From contig JAFKFM010000008.1 of the NCBI GenBank assembly GCA_017308135.1, positions 248,001 through 312,000 of the forward strand: 64,000 nt of DNA. Reading direction: 5' to 3'. Below are positions 47,059-56,249 of this stretch, piece after piece. Position numbers and translations under genes: made by a program. This DNA comes from Alphaproteobacteria bacterium (GTDB lineage Bacteria; Pseudomonadota; Alphaproteobacteria; CACIAM-22H2). The notes below the pieces were generated by a model. The model worked only from the letters and a program-made list of their open reading frames with translations. It was not told the origin of the DNA and searched no databases. The first letter of the stretch is position 1. Every line of letters begins with the position of its first letter.

Positions 47059-49151
47059 CCGGTGCGCGCCAGTTTGAAGGCGGCGTCACGCTCGAACAGA
47101 TAAAGCAGCGTGCGCACCGCCTTGCCGCGCGGGCTGTCGAGTGTGGGGTCGGTTTCGAGCAACACCCGCGCATCGTCGCGCGCGATCTCCAGCAGATCGG
47201 CGTGCGCCGCCAAATCGGCCAGGCGGAATTGCGGCAGGCCCGATTGCTTAGTGCCGAGCACTTCGCCGGCCCCGCGCAAACGCAAATCCTCCTCGGCGAT
47301 GCGGAATCCGTCTTCGGTTTCGCGCAGGATTTCGAGCCGCGACTTCGCGGTCTGCCCCAAAGGCTGGCCGTAGAGCAGCACACAGGAGGATTCCGCGGCG
47401 CCGCGGCCGACGCGCCCGCGCAGCTGATGCAATTGCGCGAGGCCGAAACGTTCGGCGTGTTCGATCACCATCACGGTCGCCGAGGGCACGTTGACGCCGA
47501 CTTCGATCACCGTCGTCGCCACCAGCACGCCGGGCGGGCCGTTGACGAAGGCTTCCATCGCCGCGTCTTTCTGCGTGGGCTTCAGTTTGCCGTAGATAAG
47601 GTGAACGCGGCTTTCGCCGAAACGCGCGGTCAAATCGGCGTGGCGTTCGGTCGCGGCGGCGAGGTCCACAACCTCCGACTCATCGACCAGCGGACAGACC
47701 CAATAGACGCGCGCGCCCTTGTCGATCAGGGCGCGCACGCGCTCGACGACTTCGTCCATGCGTTCCAACGGCAAGGCGACGGTCTTCACCGGTTTGCGGC
47801 CCGGCGGCTTCTCGGTGAGTTTGGAAACATCCATGTCGCCATAGGCGCACATGACCAGCGTGCGCGGGATCGGCGTGGCGGTCATGATCAGCGTGTCGAC
47901 GCCGCCTTCTTCCGAAGCACCCTTGGCGGCGAAGGCGACGCGCTGATGCACGCCGAAGCGATGTTGTTCGTCGATGACCGCGAGGCCGAGATTGTCGAAG
48001 GCCACGTCGTCCTCGAACAGCGCATGCGTGCCGACGACAACGGAAATCTCGCCGGCGGCGAGGCGTTCGAGTGTGGCTTGCTTGACCTTGCCCTTGTCGC
48101 GGCCTGTGAGCACCGCGACCTCGATCCCGGCGGCCTCGGCCAGCGGCAGGATCGTTTCGTAATGCTGGCGGGCGAGGATTTCGGTCGGCGCCATTAGCGC
48201 GGCTTGGTAGCCCGCTTCGATCGCCGTCAGCATCGCCAGAAACGCGACGACGGTTTTGCCGCTGCCGACATCGCCTTGCAGCAAACGCTGCATGCGGCCG
48301 GGGGCGCCCATATCGCCGAGGATTTCGGCGAGCGCGACCGTCTGGCTGCCGGTCAATTTGAAGGGCAGGGCGGCAAGCACCTTCTCGCGCAAGCGCCCAT
48401 CGCCTTTGACGCTGCGCCCCGGCCGGCGTTTGTCGCGCGCGCGCACCAGCGCCAGGGCAAGCTGGTTGGCGAACAATTCGTCATAGGCCAAACGGCTACG
48501 CACGACCGTGCCGGGCTGCGTATCGGAATTTTCCTTGGGCGCATGGGCCTGCGTTAGCGCCGCGCGCCAGGATGGCCAGCCGCGCTGCGCCACGAGGTTC
48601 TTGTCCGCCCATTCGGGCAATTCCGGCGCCTTGGCGATTGCCGCTTTGATCGCCTTGACGAGCACTTTGGGCGATAGGCCCGCCGTCAGTCCATAGGTCG
48701 GCTCGACCGTCGCGATCGCTTCGAACTGCTCGGGCGGCGCGACATGATCGGGATGCGGCATTTGCACGCCGTCGCGATAACGCTCGATCTTGCCGCTGAC
48801 GACCCGATCGGCGCCGACGGGCAGCAGCTTTTCGAGGTAATCGCCCTTGGCGTGGAAATAGACCAGCTCGATCTCGCCGCTCGCATCCTCGCAGCGGACC
48901 TTGTAGGGCATGCCCCGGCGGCGCGACGGAAAATGCTCGGCCACGCGCACGCGCAAGGTGACGACGGCGCCTTCGGGCGCGTCGGCAATGGCGGGCGAGA
49001 AGCGGCGATCGACCAAGCCGGTCGGCAAATGCCACAGCAGATCGACGATATGTGGCCCGGCCGCGCGCTCGACCAAAGCGGCGATTTTCGGCCCCAGCCC
49101 TGGCAGGGTTTTGATGTCGGCGAAAAGCGGAAAAAGAATCGACGGACGCAT
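47055..49151 (-). CDS. recG: ATP-dependent DNA helicase RecG
   Basis: A 698-residue RecG, which remodels stalled replication forks and Holliday junctions. The N-terminal wedge domain (about residues 1-200) is followed by the helicase core with Walker A LLQGDVGSGKTVVAFLA, the DEQH motif in VIDEQHRFGVHQR, TATPIPRTL, and the C-terminal QLRGRVGRGAAESSC motif. The length is normal. It is divergent from sdhE-mfd with 72 bases between them. Confidence 0.96.
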   Translation of the reverse strand: MRPSILFPLFADIKTLPGLGPKIAALVERAAGPHIVDLLWHLPTGLVDRRFSPAIADAPEGAVVTLRVRVAEHFPSRRRGMPYKVRCEDASGEIELVYFHAKGDYLEKLLPVGADRVVSGKIERYRDGVQMPHPDHVAPPEQFEAIATVEPTYGLTAGLSPKVLVKAIKAAIAKAPELPEWADKNLVAQRGWPSWRAALTQAHAPKENSDTQPGTVVRSRLAYDELFANQLALALVRARDKRRPGRSVKGDGRLREKVLAALPFKLTGSQTVALAEILGDMGAPGRMQRLLQGDVGSGKTVVAFLAMLTAIEAGYQAALMAPTEILARQHYETILPLAEAAGIEVAVLTGRDKGKVKQATLERLAAGEISVVVGTHALFEDDVAFDNLGLAVIDEQHRFGVHQRVAFAAKGASEEGGVDTLIMTATPIPRTLVMCAYGDMDVSKLTEKPPGRKPVKTVALPLERMDEVVERVRALIDKGARVYWVCPLVDESEVVDLAAATERHADLTARFGESRVHLIYGKLKPTQKDAAMEAFVNGPPGVLVATTVIEVGVNVPSATVMVIEHAERFGLAQLHQLRGRVGRGAAESSCVLLYGQPLGQTAKSRLEILRETEDGFRIAEEDLRLRGAGEVLGTKQSGLPQFRLADLAAHADLLEIARDDARVLLETDPTLDSPRGKAVRTLLYLFERDAAFKLARTG

Positions 49152-49164
49152 AATGGCGGGCAGG

Positions 49165-49194
49165 GTGACAGGAAGCCCCGGCAGGCGCTATACC
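49165..49194 (+). promoter_or_regulatory. Possible promoter of sdhE-mfd
   Basis: GTGACA (49165-49170), 18 bases and TATACC (49189-49194) lie 30 bases before the sdhE ATG, within the recG-sdhE divergent gap. Confidence 0.35.
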
Positions 49195-49223
49195 CATGCC
49201 CCGATTCCGGCCGAGCCGCGAAC

Positions 49224-49487
49224 ATGCCCGAAGCGATCGAAATCCGCCGTAAGCGTCTGATCCATCGCAGCCTTTACACGGGCATGAAGGAGACGGACCT
49301 GTTGCTCGGCGCCTTTGCCAAGGCCCATTTGCCGGGCTTCGACGAAGGACAACTGGACCGCTACGAAGCCCTGCTGGAAGCGGGCGACCCGGTCATCTTG
49401 GATTGGGCCTTGGGCCGCGAGGAACCGCCGCGCGAATTCGATACCGATGTTCTGATGCTGCTCCGTAACTTTAAACTCGTGCCGTAA
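49224..49487 (+). CDS. sdhE: FAD assembly factor SdhE
   Basis: An 87-residue SdhE/DUF339 protein, which helps attach FAD covalently to the flavoprotein subunit of succinate dehydrogenase. The conserved start RRKRLIHRSLYTGMKETDLLLG contains the Gly and Glu of the RGxxE motif, here in the form TGMKE, and FDEGQLDRYEALLEAGDPVILDW is the second conserved helix pair. It lies 4 bases before mfd, a linkage known from other alphaproteobacteria. Confidence 0.9.
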   Translation: MPEAIEIRRKRLIHRSLYTGMKETDLLLGAFAKAHLPGFDEGQLDRYEALLEAGDPVILDWALGREEPPREFDTDVLMLLRNFKLVP

Positions 49488-49491
49488 AACT

Positions 49492-52400
49492 TTGCTTTTA
49501 CTTTCATTTACCAACGAACTGGCCAGCGGCAAGCGCCTCGACCTGCTGGGGGCGCCCCCGGGCGTGGACGCCGCTGCCTTGGCCGCTTTGGCGCGCCAGG
49601 GCAACGACGTGCTGCATATCGCGCGCGACGATTCGCGCGTGTCGCAATTGCTGGAAGGTTTGCGGTTCTTCCAGGCCCCGGCGACGGTGATCTCGTTCCC
49701 GGCCTGGGATTGCTTGCCGTACGACCGCGTCTCGCCGAACAGCGAAGTCGTCAGCCGGCGATTGGATGCGCTGGTCGATCTCGCCCAGCCGCCGGATGCG
49801 GGTAAGGGGCGGCGGATCGTTCTGACGACCGTCAACGCGATCACCCAGCGCGTGCCCGCCAAGGCGCAATTCGCCCGCGCGATGTTCCGCGCCGAGACCG
49901 GCGGCAAGTTGCGCCTCGACGCGTTGCTCGCCTTCCTGGTGCGCGACGGCTACCGCAAGGCCGAAACGGTGCGCGAGCCCGGCGAATACGCGCTGCGCGG
50001 CGGCATCGTCGATCTGTTCCCGCCGGGCTTGGCCGAGCCCGTGCGCCTCGATCTGTTCGGCGACACGCTGGAAGCGATCCGCCGCTTCGATCCGATGACG
50101 CAGAAGAGCACCGGGCGGCTGGACGGTTTCGCGCTGAAACCGGTCAGCGAAGTGCTGCTCGACCAAGCGTCGATCGAGCGTTTCCGCACCGGCTATCGCG
50201 ACAATTTCGGCGCCCCGTCGCCGGCCGATGCGCTGTATGAATCGGTTTCGGCGGGCCAGCGTTACGGCGGCTTCGAACATTGGCTGCCGCTGTTCCACGA
50301 AAAGCTGGAAACGCTGTTCGATTATCTGCCAAACGCGGTCGTCTCGCTCGACCCGCAGGCCGACGAAGCCGCCGCGTCGCGCTTCGAACAGATCCAGGAA
50401 TTCCACGACGCGCGCGCCTTGGCCCGCGAAGCCTTCTCGAAAGGCAAAAACGCCGATCGCTTCGGCGAGAGCGCGTCGGCCTATAACCCGCTGCCGCCGA
50501 ACGCGCTTTATCTGGCGCCGAAAGAATTCCACGCCGTTCTGGCCGCGCGCGCGACCGTCGCCATGTCGCCCTTCGCGAAAGCGCCGGGCGCCAAGGGCCT
50601 GGATGCCGGCGGCAAAATCGGCGTCGATTTCTCCGCCGATCGCGCCAAAGCCGCCGACACCAATCTGTTCGACGCGGTGCGCGCGCGCGTCGCCGCCGAG
50701 CGCGCCGCCGGCAAGCGCGTGCTGGTCTGCGCCTATTCGGCCGGGTCGCGCGAACGGCTCGCGCATTTGATGCACGAACACGGCCTGACCGAGACGGCCG
50801 TGGTGAAGAATTGGGGCGAGGTCGAGAAACTGCCCCAACAGGTCGTCGCGACGACCGTGTTCGGGCTGGAGAACGGCTTCCAGACAGCGACCGTCGCCGC
50901 GATCACCGAGCAGGATATCCTTGGCGATCGTTTGGTGCGCGCGGCGCGCAAGCGCCGTCGGCCCGAGAATTTCCTGACCGAAGCCTCGGCGCTCGCCGAA
51001 GGCGATCTGGTCGTGCATGTCGATCACGGTATCGGGCGCTATAACGGCCTCGTGACCATCGAGGTCGCGAACGCGCCGCATGATTGCCTGCGCATTCTCT
51101 ACGCCGACAACGACAAGCTGTTCGTTCCCGTCGAGAATATCGACACGCTGACGCGCTACGGCTCCGAAGACGCCGGCGCGATGCTCGACAAGCTCGGCGG
51201 GGCGGGGTGGCAGGCGCGCAAGTCGAAGGTCAAGAAGCGGATCGCGGATATCGCGAACCATCTGATCAAGCTCGCCGCCGAACGCCAGATGCGCGAAGCC
51301 GAACGCTTCACGGTCCCCGAAGGTCTGTTCGACGAGTTTTGCGCGCGGTTTCCCTTTCAGGAAACCGAGGATCAAGCGCGCGCCATCTCGGATTCGATCG
51401 AAGATCTGGCGGCGGGCAAGCCGATGGATCGGCTCGTGTGCGGCGACGTCGGCTTCGGCAAAACCGAAGTCGCCTTGCGCGCGGCCTTCGTCGCGGCGAT
51501 GTCGGGCGTCCAAGTCGCGGTCGTCGTGCCGACCACGCTGCTGGCCCGCCAGCATTTCCGCAATTTCACGCGCCGTTTCGAAGGCTTCCCGATCCGCATC
51601 GCGCAGATGTCGCGTCTCGTCTCGGCCAAGGATCAAGCGCAAGCGCGCGCCGACGCTGAATCGGGTGCGGTCGAGATCGTCGTCGGCACGACCGCGCTGC
51701 TGGCGAAGGGCGTCAAGTTCCGCCATCTCGGCCTCGTGATCGTCGACGAGGAACAGCATTTCGGCGTGGCGCAGAAGGAGCGCCTCAAGGAAATGCGCTC
51801 CGACGTGCATGTGCTCACACTGACCGCAACGCCGATCCCGCGCACGCTGCAAATGGCGCTGACCGGCGTGCGCGATTTGTCGCTGATCGCTTCGCCGCCG
51901 GTCGATCGCTTGGCGGTGCGCAGCTTCGTGCTGCCTTTCGATCCCGTGGTGATCCGCGAAGCCATCCTGCGCGAGAAGTTCCGCGGCGGGCAGGTTTTCT
52001 ACGTCGTGCCGCGCATCGAGGATTTGGGCGCGGTCCGCGAACGGCTTGAAACCCTCGTGCCCGAGTGCAAAGTCGCAATCGCGCACGGCCAATTGCCGCC
52101 CACGACGATCGAAAACACGATGTCGGCCTTCGTCGACGGCACCTACGATATTTTGCTATCGACCAACATCGTCGAAAGCGGTCTCGACATCCCGAGCGCG
52201 AACACGATCATCCTGCATCGCGCCGACATGTTCGGCCTCGCCCAACTCTATCAGCTGCGCGGGCGCGTCGGCCGGTCGAAGCTGCGCGCTTACGCGTATT
52301 TCACCGTGCCCGGCGATCGCGTGCTGACCCAAGCCGCGCAAAAGCGGCTCGAAGTCATGCAGACGCTCGACAGTCTGGGCGCAGGCTTCCAGCTCGCCTC

Positions 52401-53007
52401 CTACGATCTCGATATTCGCGGGGCCGGCAATCTGCTGGGCGAGGAACAATCGGGCCATATCAAGGAAGTCGGCGTCGAACTCTATCAGCAGCTTCTGGAA
52501 GAAGCCGTACGCCAGGCGAAGTCGCGCGGGGCGAAGGGCGAGGACGGTGCGCCGGACGAATGGTCGCCGCAGATCGGCATGGGCATGCCGGTGCTGATCC
52601 CGGAGACTTACGTGCAGGATCTGACCGTGCGCCTCGGCCTTTATCGCCGCGTGGCGACGCTGGCCGAGCGCAGCGAGATCGACGCTTTCGCCGCCGAACT
52701 CGTCGATCGCTTCGGCCCGATGCCCGACGAGGTGCGCAACCTGCTCGACATTATCGAGCTCAAGCGCCTGTGCCGGGCGGCGGGCGTCGACAAGGTCGAT
52801 GCGGGGCCCAAGGGTGCGGTGCTCGGCTTCCGGCGCAACAAATTCGCGCGGCCGGAGAAGCTTGTCGATCTGATGATGAAGCAACCGCAGCTCGTGAAGC
52901 TGCGCCCCGATCACAAGCTCGTCTATATGCGCGCCTGGGATACGGGCGCGGAGCGACTGAAAGGCATGCGCAAATTCCTGGGCGAACTCGCCAAGCTGGC
53001 GGCCTAG
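49492..53007 (+). CDS. mfd: Transcription-repair coupling factor Mfd
   Basis: A 1171-residue Mfd, which removes RNA polymerase stalled at DNA damage and recruits UvrA. Seen in order: a UvrB-like module (GVDAAALAALARQGNDVLHI onward), the RNA polymerase-interaction domain (VVHVDHGIGRYNGL region, about residue 505), the RecG-like translocase with Walker A CGDVGFGKTEVALRAAF, DEEQHFGV, TATPIPRTLQMAL and QLRGRVGRSKLRAYAYF, and the C-terminal UvrA-masking domain. The start codon is TTG at 49492, 4 bases after sdhE; I see no good ribosome site, so coupling to sdhE is likely. Confidence 0.96.
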   Translation: MLLLSFTNELASGKRLDLLGAPPGVDAAALAALARQGNDVLHIARDDSRVSQLLEGLRFFQAPATVISFPAWDCLPYDRVSPNSEVVSRRLDALVDLAQPPDAGKGRRIVLTTVNAITQRVPAKAQFARAMFRAETGGKLRLDALLAFLVRDGYRKAETVREPGEYALRGGIVDLFPPGLAEPVRLDLFGDTLEAIRRFDPMTQKSTGRLDGFALKPVSEVLLDQASIERFRTGYRDNFGAPSPADALYESVSAGQRYGGFEHWLPLFHEKLETLFDYLPNAVVSLDPQADEAAASRFEQIQEFHDARALAREAFSKGKNADRFGESASAYNPLPPNALYLAPKEFHAVLAARATVAMSPFAKAPGAKGLDAGGKIGVDFSADRAKAADTNLFDAVRARVAAERAAGKRVLVCAYSAGSRERLAHLMHEHGLTETAVVKNWGEVEKLPQQVVATTVFGLENGFQTATVAAITEQDILGDRLVRAARKRRRPENFLTEASALAEGDLVVHVDHGIGRYNGLVTIEVANAPHDCLRILYADNDKLFVPVENIDTLTRYGSEDAGAMLDKLGGAGWQARKSKVKKRIADIANHLIKLAAERQMREAERFTVPEGLFDEFCARFPFQETEDQARAISDSIEDLAAGKPMDRLVCGDVGFGKTEVALRAAFVAAMSGVQVAVVVPTTLLARQHFRNFTRRFEGFPIRIAQMSRLVSAKDQAQARADAESGAVEIVVGTTALLAKGVKFRHLGLVIVDEEQHFGVAQKERLKEMRSDVHVLTLTATPIPRTLQMALTGVRDLSLIASPPVDRLAVRSFVLPFDPVVIREAILREKFRGGQVFYVVPRIEDLGAVRERLETLVPECKVAIAHGQLPPTTIENTMSAFVDGTYDILLSTNIVESGLDIPSANTIILHRADMFGLAQLYQLRGRVGRSKLRAYAYFTVPGDRVLTQAAQKRLEVMQTLDSLGAGFQLASYDLDIRGAGNLLGEEQSGHIKEVGVELYQQLLEEAVRQAKSRGAKGEDGAPDEWSPQIGMGMPVLIPETYVQDLTVRLGLYRRVATLAERSEIDAFAAELVDRFGPMPDEVRNLLDIIELKRLCRAAGVDKVDAGPKGAVLGFRRNKFARPEKLVDLMMKQPQLVKLRPDHKLVYMRAWDTGAERLKGMRKFLGELAKLAA

Positions 53008-53032
53008 GACCCATAACGCGTACTCTACGCGG

Positions 53033-55537
53033 ATGGCCGTCGAATTCCACGCGGAGCCTGCAGATAAGGTCCTCGAAACGCTGGACGCGCGCGCCGAAGG
53101 GTTGACGGCGCAGGCCGTCCAAGCGCGCCTCGCGAAATACGGACATAACGCGTTGATCGAACGCGAACGGCCGGGCGCCGCGACGCGCCTCCTCCGGCAA
53201 TTCCACAACGTGCTGATCTACGTGCTGCTGGCGAGCGGCGCGATCGTGCTGGCACTGGGGCATTTCATCGACGCGGGCGTCATTCTCGTCGTGGTCCTCG
53301 TCAACGCGATCGTCGGCTTCGTGCAGGAAGGCAAGGCGGAGGATGCGCTGGCCGCGATCCGCGCGATGGCCGCCCCCGGCGCCAATGTCCTGCGCGACGG
53401 CAAACGCGTATCGGTGCCCGTGCGCGATGTCGTGCCCGGCGACATCGTGCTGCTTGAAGCGGGCGATCACGTGCCCGCCGATCTGCGTCTGCTGCGTGCC
53501 AGCCGATTGACGATCGAAGAGGCCGCGCTGACCGGCGAATCCGTGCCGGTCGTGAAATCGGCCGATCCAGTCGCGCGCGAAACGCCGCTGGCCGAGCGCG
53601 CATCGATGGCTTACGCGGGCACCCTCGTCGCGGCGGGAACCGGGACGGGTGTGGCTGTCGCGACGGGCGCTTCGAGCGAACTCGGCAAGATCGGCCGTCT
53701 GGTCAGCGATGTCGACGACACGCCGTCGCCCTTGGTCAAACGCATGGACGCGTTCGGCCGCCAGATCACGATCTTGATTTTGGGATGCGCCGCGATCGTT
53801 TTCGCCATCGGCACCTTCGGCCACGGCGCGAAGCTGGACGAAACCTTTCTCGCCGTCGTCGGGCTGGCCGTCGCGGCGATCCCCGAAGGACTCCCGGCGG
53901 TTCTGACCATCGTCCTCGCGATCGGCGTCCGCCGGATGGCCAAGCGTAACGCGATCGTGCGCCGCTTGCCGGTCGTCGAGACCTTGGGGTCCGTCGGCGT
54001 CATCTGCACCGACAAGACCGGCACGTTGACGCGTAACGAGATGCACGTCGCCGACGCGGTCGGCGACCGGGCGGGCATCGCGATGGCGGCCGTGTTGTGC
54101 AACGACGCGGAAGTGAAGGACGGCAAGATCGCCGGCGACCCGATGGAGGGCGCTTTGCTCCATTGGGCGCAAAAAGAGGGGCTCGATCCCCGCGCGACCC
54201 GCACGGCGCATCGCCGCATCGACGAGGTCCCGTTCGACGCGGCCCATCGCTACATGCTTACACGCCAAGCCGACGGCACGGCGTGGATAAAGGGGGCACC
54301 CGAAGCCGTTCTCGCCATGTGCCCCGGGACGGATATCGACCATTGGCGCAAGATCATCGACGCGCAGGCCGACGAAGGAAGGCGCGTATTGGGATTCGCA
54401 ACGCAAGGATCGGATGACGCGGCAGCGCGCTTCCTGGGGCTCGTCGGCTTCGTTGATCCGCCGCGCGACGCGGCGAAGGAGGCGGTCGCGGCGTGCCGTT
54501 CCGCCGGCATTCAGATCAAGATGATCACCGGCGATCACGCGCGCACCGCTTCCGCCATCGCACGCGAGTTGAAACTTGCGGACGACACAAGGGCGGCCGA
54601 GGGCCGCGACCTTGCCGGGCTCGATGCGACGAAGCTCGCCCAAGTCGCGAACGATTGCGCCGTGTTCGCGCGCGCGAGCCCGGAGGACAAGCTGCGCTTG
54701 GTCGATGCGCTGCAAGCGCAAGGCAAGGTCGTGGCGATGACCGGCGACGGCGTGAACGACGCGCCGGCCTTGAAACGCGCGGATATCGGCGTCGCGATGG
54801 GGCGCAAAGGTACGCATGCCGCAAAGGAAGCGGCGGGAATCGTCCTCGCCGACGACGATTTCTCCACCATCGTCGCGGCGGTGCGTGAAGGCCGCACGGT
54901 CTACGACAATATCCGCAAGGTCGTCGTGTGGATGATGCCGACGAATGGCGGCGAAGCGCTGCTGGTGGCGCTGGCCGTTTTGTTCGGCGTGGCCCTGCCG
55001 ATCACGCCCGTACAGATCTTGTGGGTCAATCTGGTGACCGAAGGCGCGCTGGGTTTGGCCCTGGCCTTCGAACCCGGCGAGCCGGACGCGATGCGCCGGC
55101 CGCCGCGCGACCCGAAGGAAAGTTTGATCGGCGGCGAGTTGGTGTGGCGCATCGTTTCCATATCGTTGGCGATGGCGCTCGGCACTTTCGCGGTTCACGC
55201 ATGGGCGCTGGGGGCGGGTTACGACGCGGCCATGGCGCGCACGGTCGCGGTCAACACGATCGTCTTCATGCAGATCGGCTATCTGTTCTCGGTGCGTTAC
55301 GCCCACGGGCCGGCGCTGACGATCGAAGGCTTGAAAGGCACCGCAGCGGTCTGGATCGGTGTCGCGATCTGCTTCGGCGCGCAAATGGCGTTCACCTACG
55401 CGGCGCCGTTCCACACGATTTTCGGGTCGGCGGCACTGGATGCGCGCGCGATGGCGGTCTGCGCGGGAGCCGCCGCCGCGTTGTTCTTCCTCGCCGAGGC
55501 CGACAAATTGCTGCGCCGCGCGTTGCGGAAACGTTAG
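53033..55537 (+). CDS. P2-type cation-transporting ATPase
   Basis: An 834-residue P-type ATPase with all catalytic motifs: TGES in the actuator domain, PEGLP in helix 4, the phosphorylated Asp in DKTGTLTRNEM, KGAPE in the nucleotide domain and MTGDGVNDAPAL. Ten membrane helices are predicted. Compared with calcium pumps (SERCA), helix 5 keeps the Asn and Glu of site II (TNGGEA), while helix 6 reads NLVTEG where pumps for calcium have NLVTDG. The ion could be calcium, manganese or sodium. It starts 25 bases after mfd. It ends sharing TTAG with the convergent frnE-like gene. Confidence 0.88.
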   Translation: MAVEFHAEPADKVLETLDARAEGLTAQAVQARLAKYGHNALIERERPGAATRLLRQFHNVLIYVLLASGAIVLALGHFIDAGVILVVVLVNAIVGFVQEGKAEDALAAIRAMAAPGANVLRDGKRVSVPVRDVVPGDIVLLEAGDHVPADLRLLRASRLTIEEAALTGESVPVVKSADPVARETPLAERASMAYAGTLVAAGTGTGVAVATGASSELGKIGRLVSDVDDTPSPLVKRMDAFGRQITILILGCAAIVFAIGTFGHGAKLDETFLAVVGLAVAAIPEGLPAVLTIVLAIGVRRMAKRNAIVRRLPVVETLGSVGVICTDKTGTLTRNEMHVADAVGDRAGIAMAAVLCNDAEVKDGKIAGDPMEGALLHWAQKEGLDPRATRTAHRRIDEVPFDAAHRYMLTRQADGTAWIKGAPEAVLAMCPGTDIDHWRKIIDAQADEGRRVLGFATQGSDDAAARFLGLVGFVDPPRDAAKEAVAACRSAGIQIKMITGDHARTASAIARELKLADDTRAAEGRDLAGLDATKLAQVANDCAVFARASPEDKLRLVDALQAQGKVVAMTGDGVNDAPALKRADIGVAMGRKGTHAAKEAAGIVLADDDFSTIVAAVREGRTVYDNIRKVVVWMMPTNGGEALLVALAVLFGVALPITPVQILWVNLVTEGALGLALAFEPGEPDAMRRPPRDPKESLIGGELVWRIVSISLAMALGTFAVHAWALGAGYDAAMARTVAVNTIVFMQIGYLFSVRYAHGPALTIEGLKGTAAVWIGVAICFGAQMAFTYAAPFHTIFGSAALDARAMAVCAGAAAALFFLAEADKLLRRALRKR

Positions 55538-56172
55538 GCGGTTTCGCGTTCGGCCCGTACGCGCGCGAAGACTTCGGCGAAAGCCTCGGGCGGTTGCGCG
55601 CCGGAGACGGCGTATTTACGTTCCACGATGAAGCAGGGCACGCCCTGCACGCCGATCTGGCGGGCGAAGTCGATCGCTTCCAGCGTTTCGGCCTCGTCTT
55701 CCGTGCCGTCGAGATAGGCGGCCGTCCCCGTCGGATCCATGCCGAGCGCGCCGGCGATGGCGGCGAGGGTGGCCGTGTCGCCGACATCCTGCCCGCGCAT
55801 GAAATAGCCGGTGAAAAGCGCCTCGACCAATTGGTCCTGAAGCCCCTTCGCTTCGGCATGCTTGATCAGGCGATGCGCCTTCAGCGTGTTGGGCGAACGC
55901 TTGATCGCGTCGAAATCGAAGGGAATGCCTTCCTCCAGCCCGATCGCGGTCAGGCGCTTGTGGATTTCGGCGATCCGTTCCTCGCCGAATTTGGCGCGCA
56001 TATACTCGCGCCGATCCATGCCCTCGGGCGGCAGATCGGGATTGAGCTGGTAGGGCCGCCAGCCGACGATGATTTCGCCGGGCGCTTCGGCGGCCAGCGC
56101 ACGTTCCAACCGGCGCTTGCCGACGAAACACCAGGGACAGACGACGTCTGAAACGATATCGATGCGGATCAT
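55534..56172 (-). CDS. DsbA-family oxidoreductase, FrnE-like
   Basis: A 212-residue cytoplasmic (no signal) thioredoxin-fold protein of the FrnE/2-hydroxychromene-2-carboxylate isomerase-like DsbA group. The CPWC active site is at residues 12-15 (VSDVVCPWCFVG). WRPYQLNPDLPPEGMDRREYM is a family signature, and GVQGVPCFIVERKYAVSGAQP contains the cis-Pro loop. It probably reduces or isomerises a disulfide or a small thiol adduct, with no evident partner. It is divergent from the acyl-CoA operon with a 77-base gap. Confidence 0.88.
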   Translation of the reverse strand: MIRIDIVSDVVCPWCFVGKRRLERALAAEAPGEIIVGWRPYQLNPDLPPEGMDRREYMRAKFGEERIAEIHKRLTAIGLEEGIPFDFDAIKRSPNTLKAHRLIKHAEAKGLQDQLVEALFTGYFMRGQDVGDTATLAAIAGALGMDPTGTAAYLDGTEDEAETLEAIDFARQIGVQGVPCFIVERKYAVSGAQPPEAFAEVFARVRAERETA

Positions 56173-56249
56173 GAGAAGAACTTAGCACCCTCGCGGTTGA
56201 CGGGCGAGGGGGACGGGCCCGACAATCGATATCGACAGGGAGACCGCCC

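Noticed and set aside
49504-52092. 862-codon open frame on the minus strand inside mfd
   Set aside because: Antisense shadow of mfd; low-complexity composition and no motifs.
52760-55414. 884-codon open frame on the minus strand across the P-type ATPase gene
   Set aside because: Antisense shadow; all ATPase motifs lie on the plus strand.
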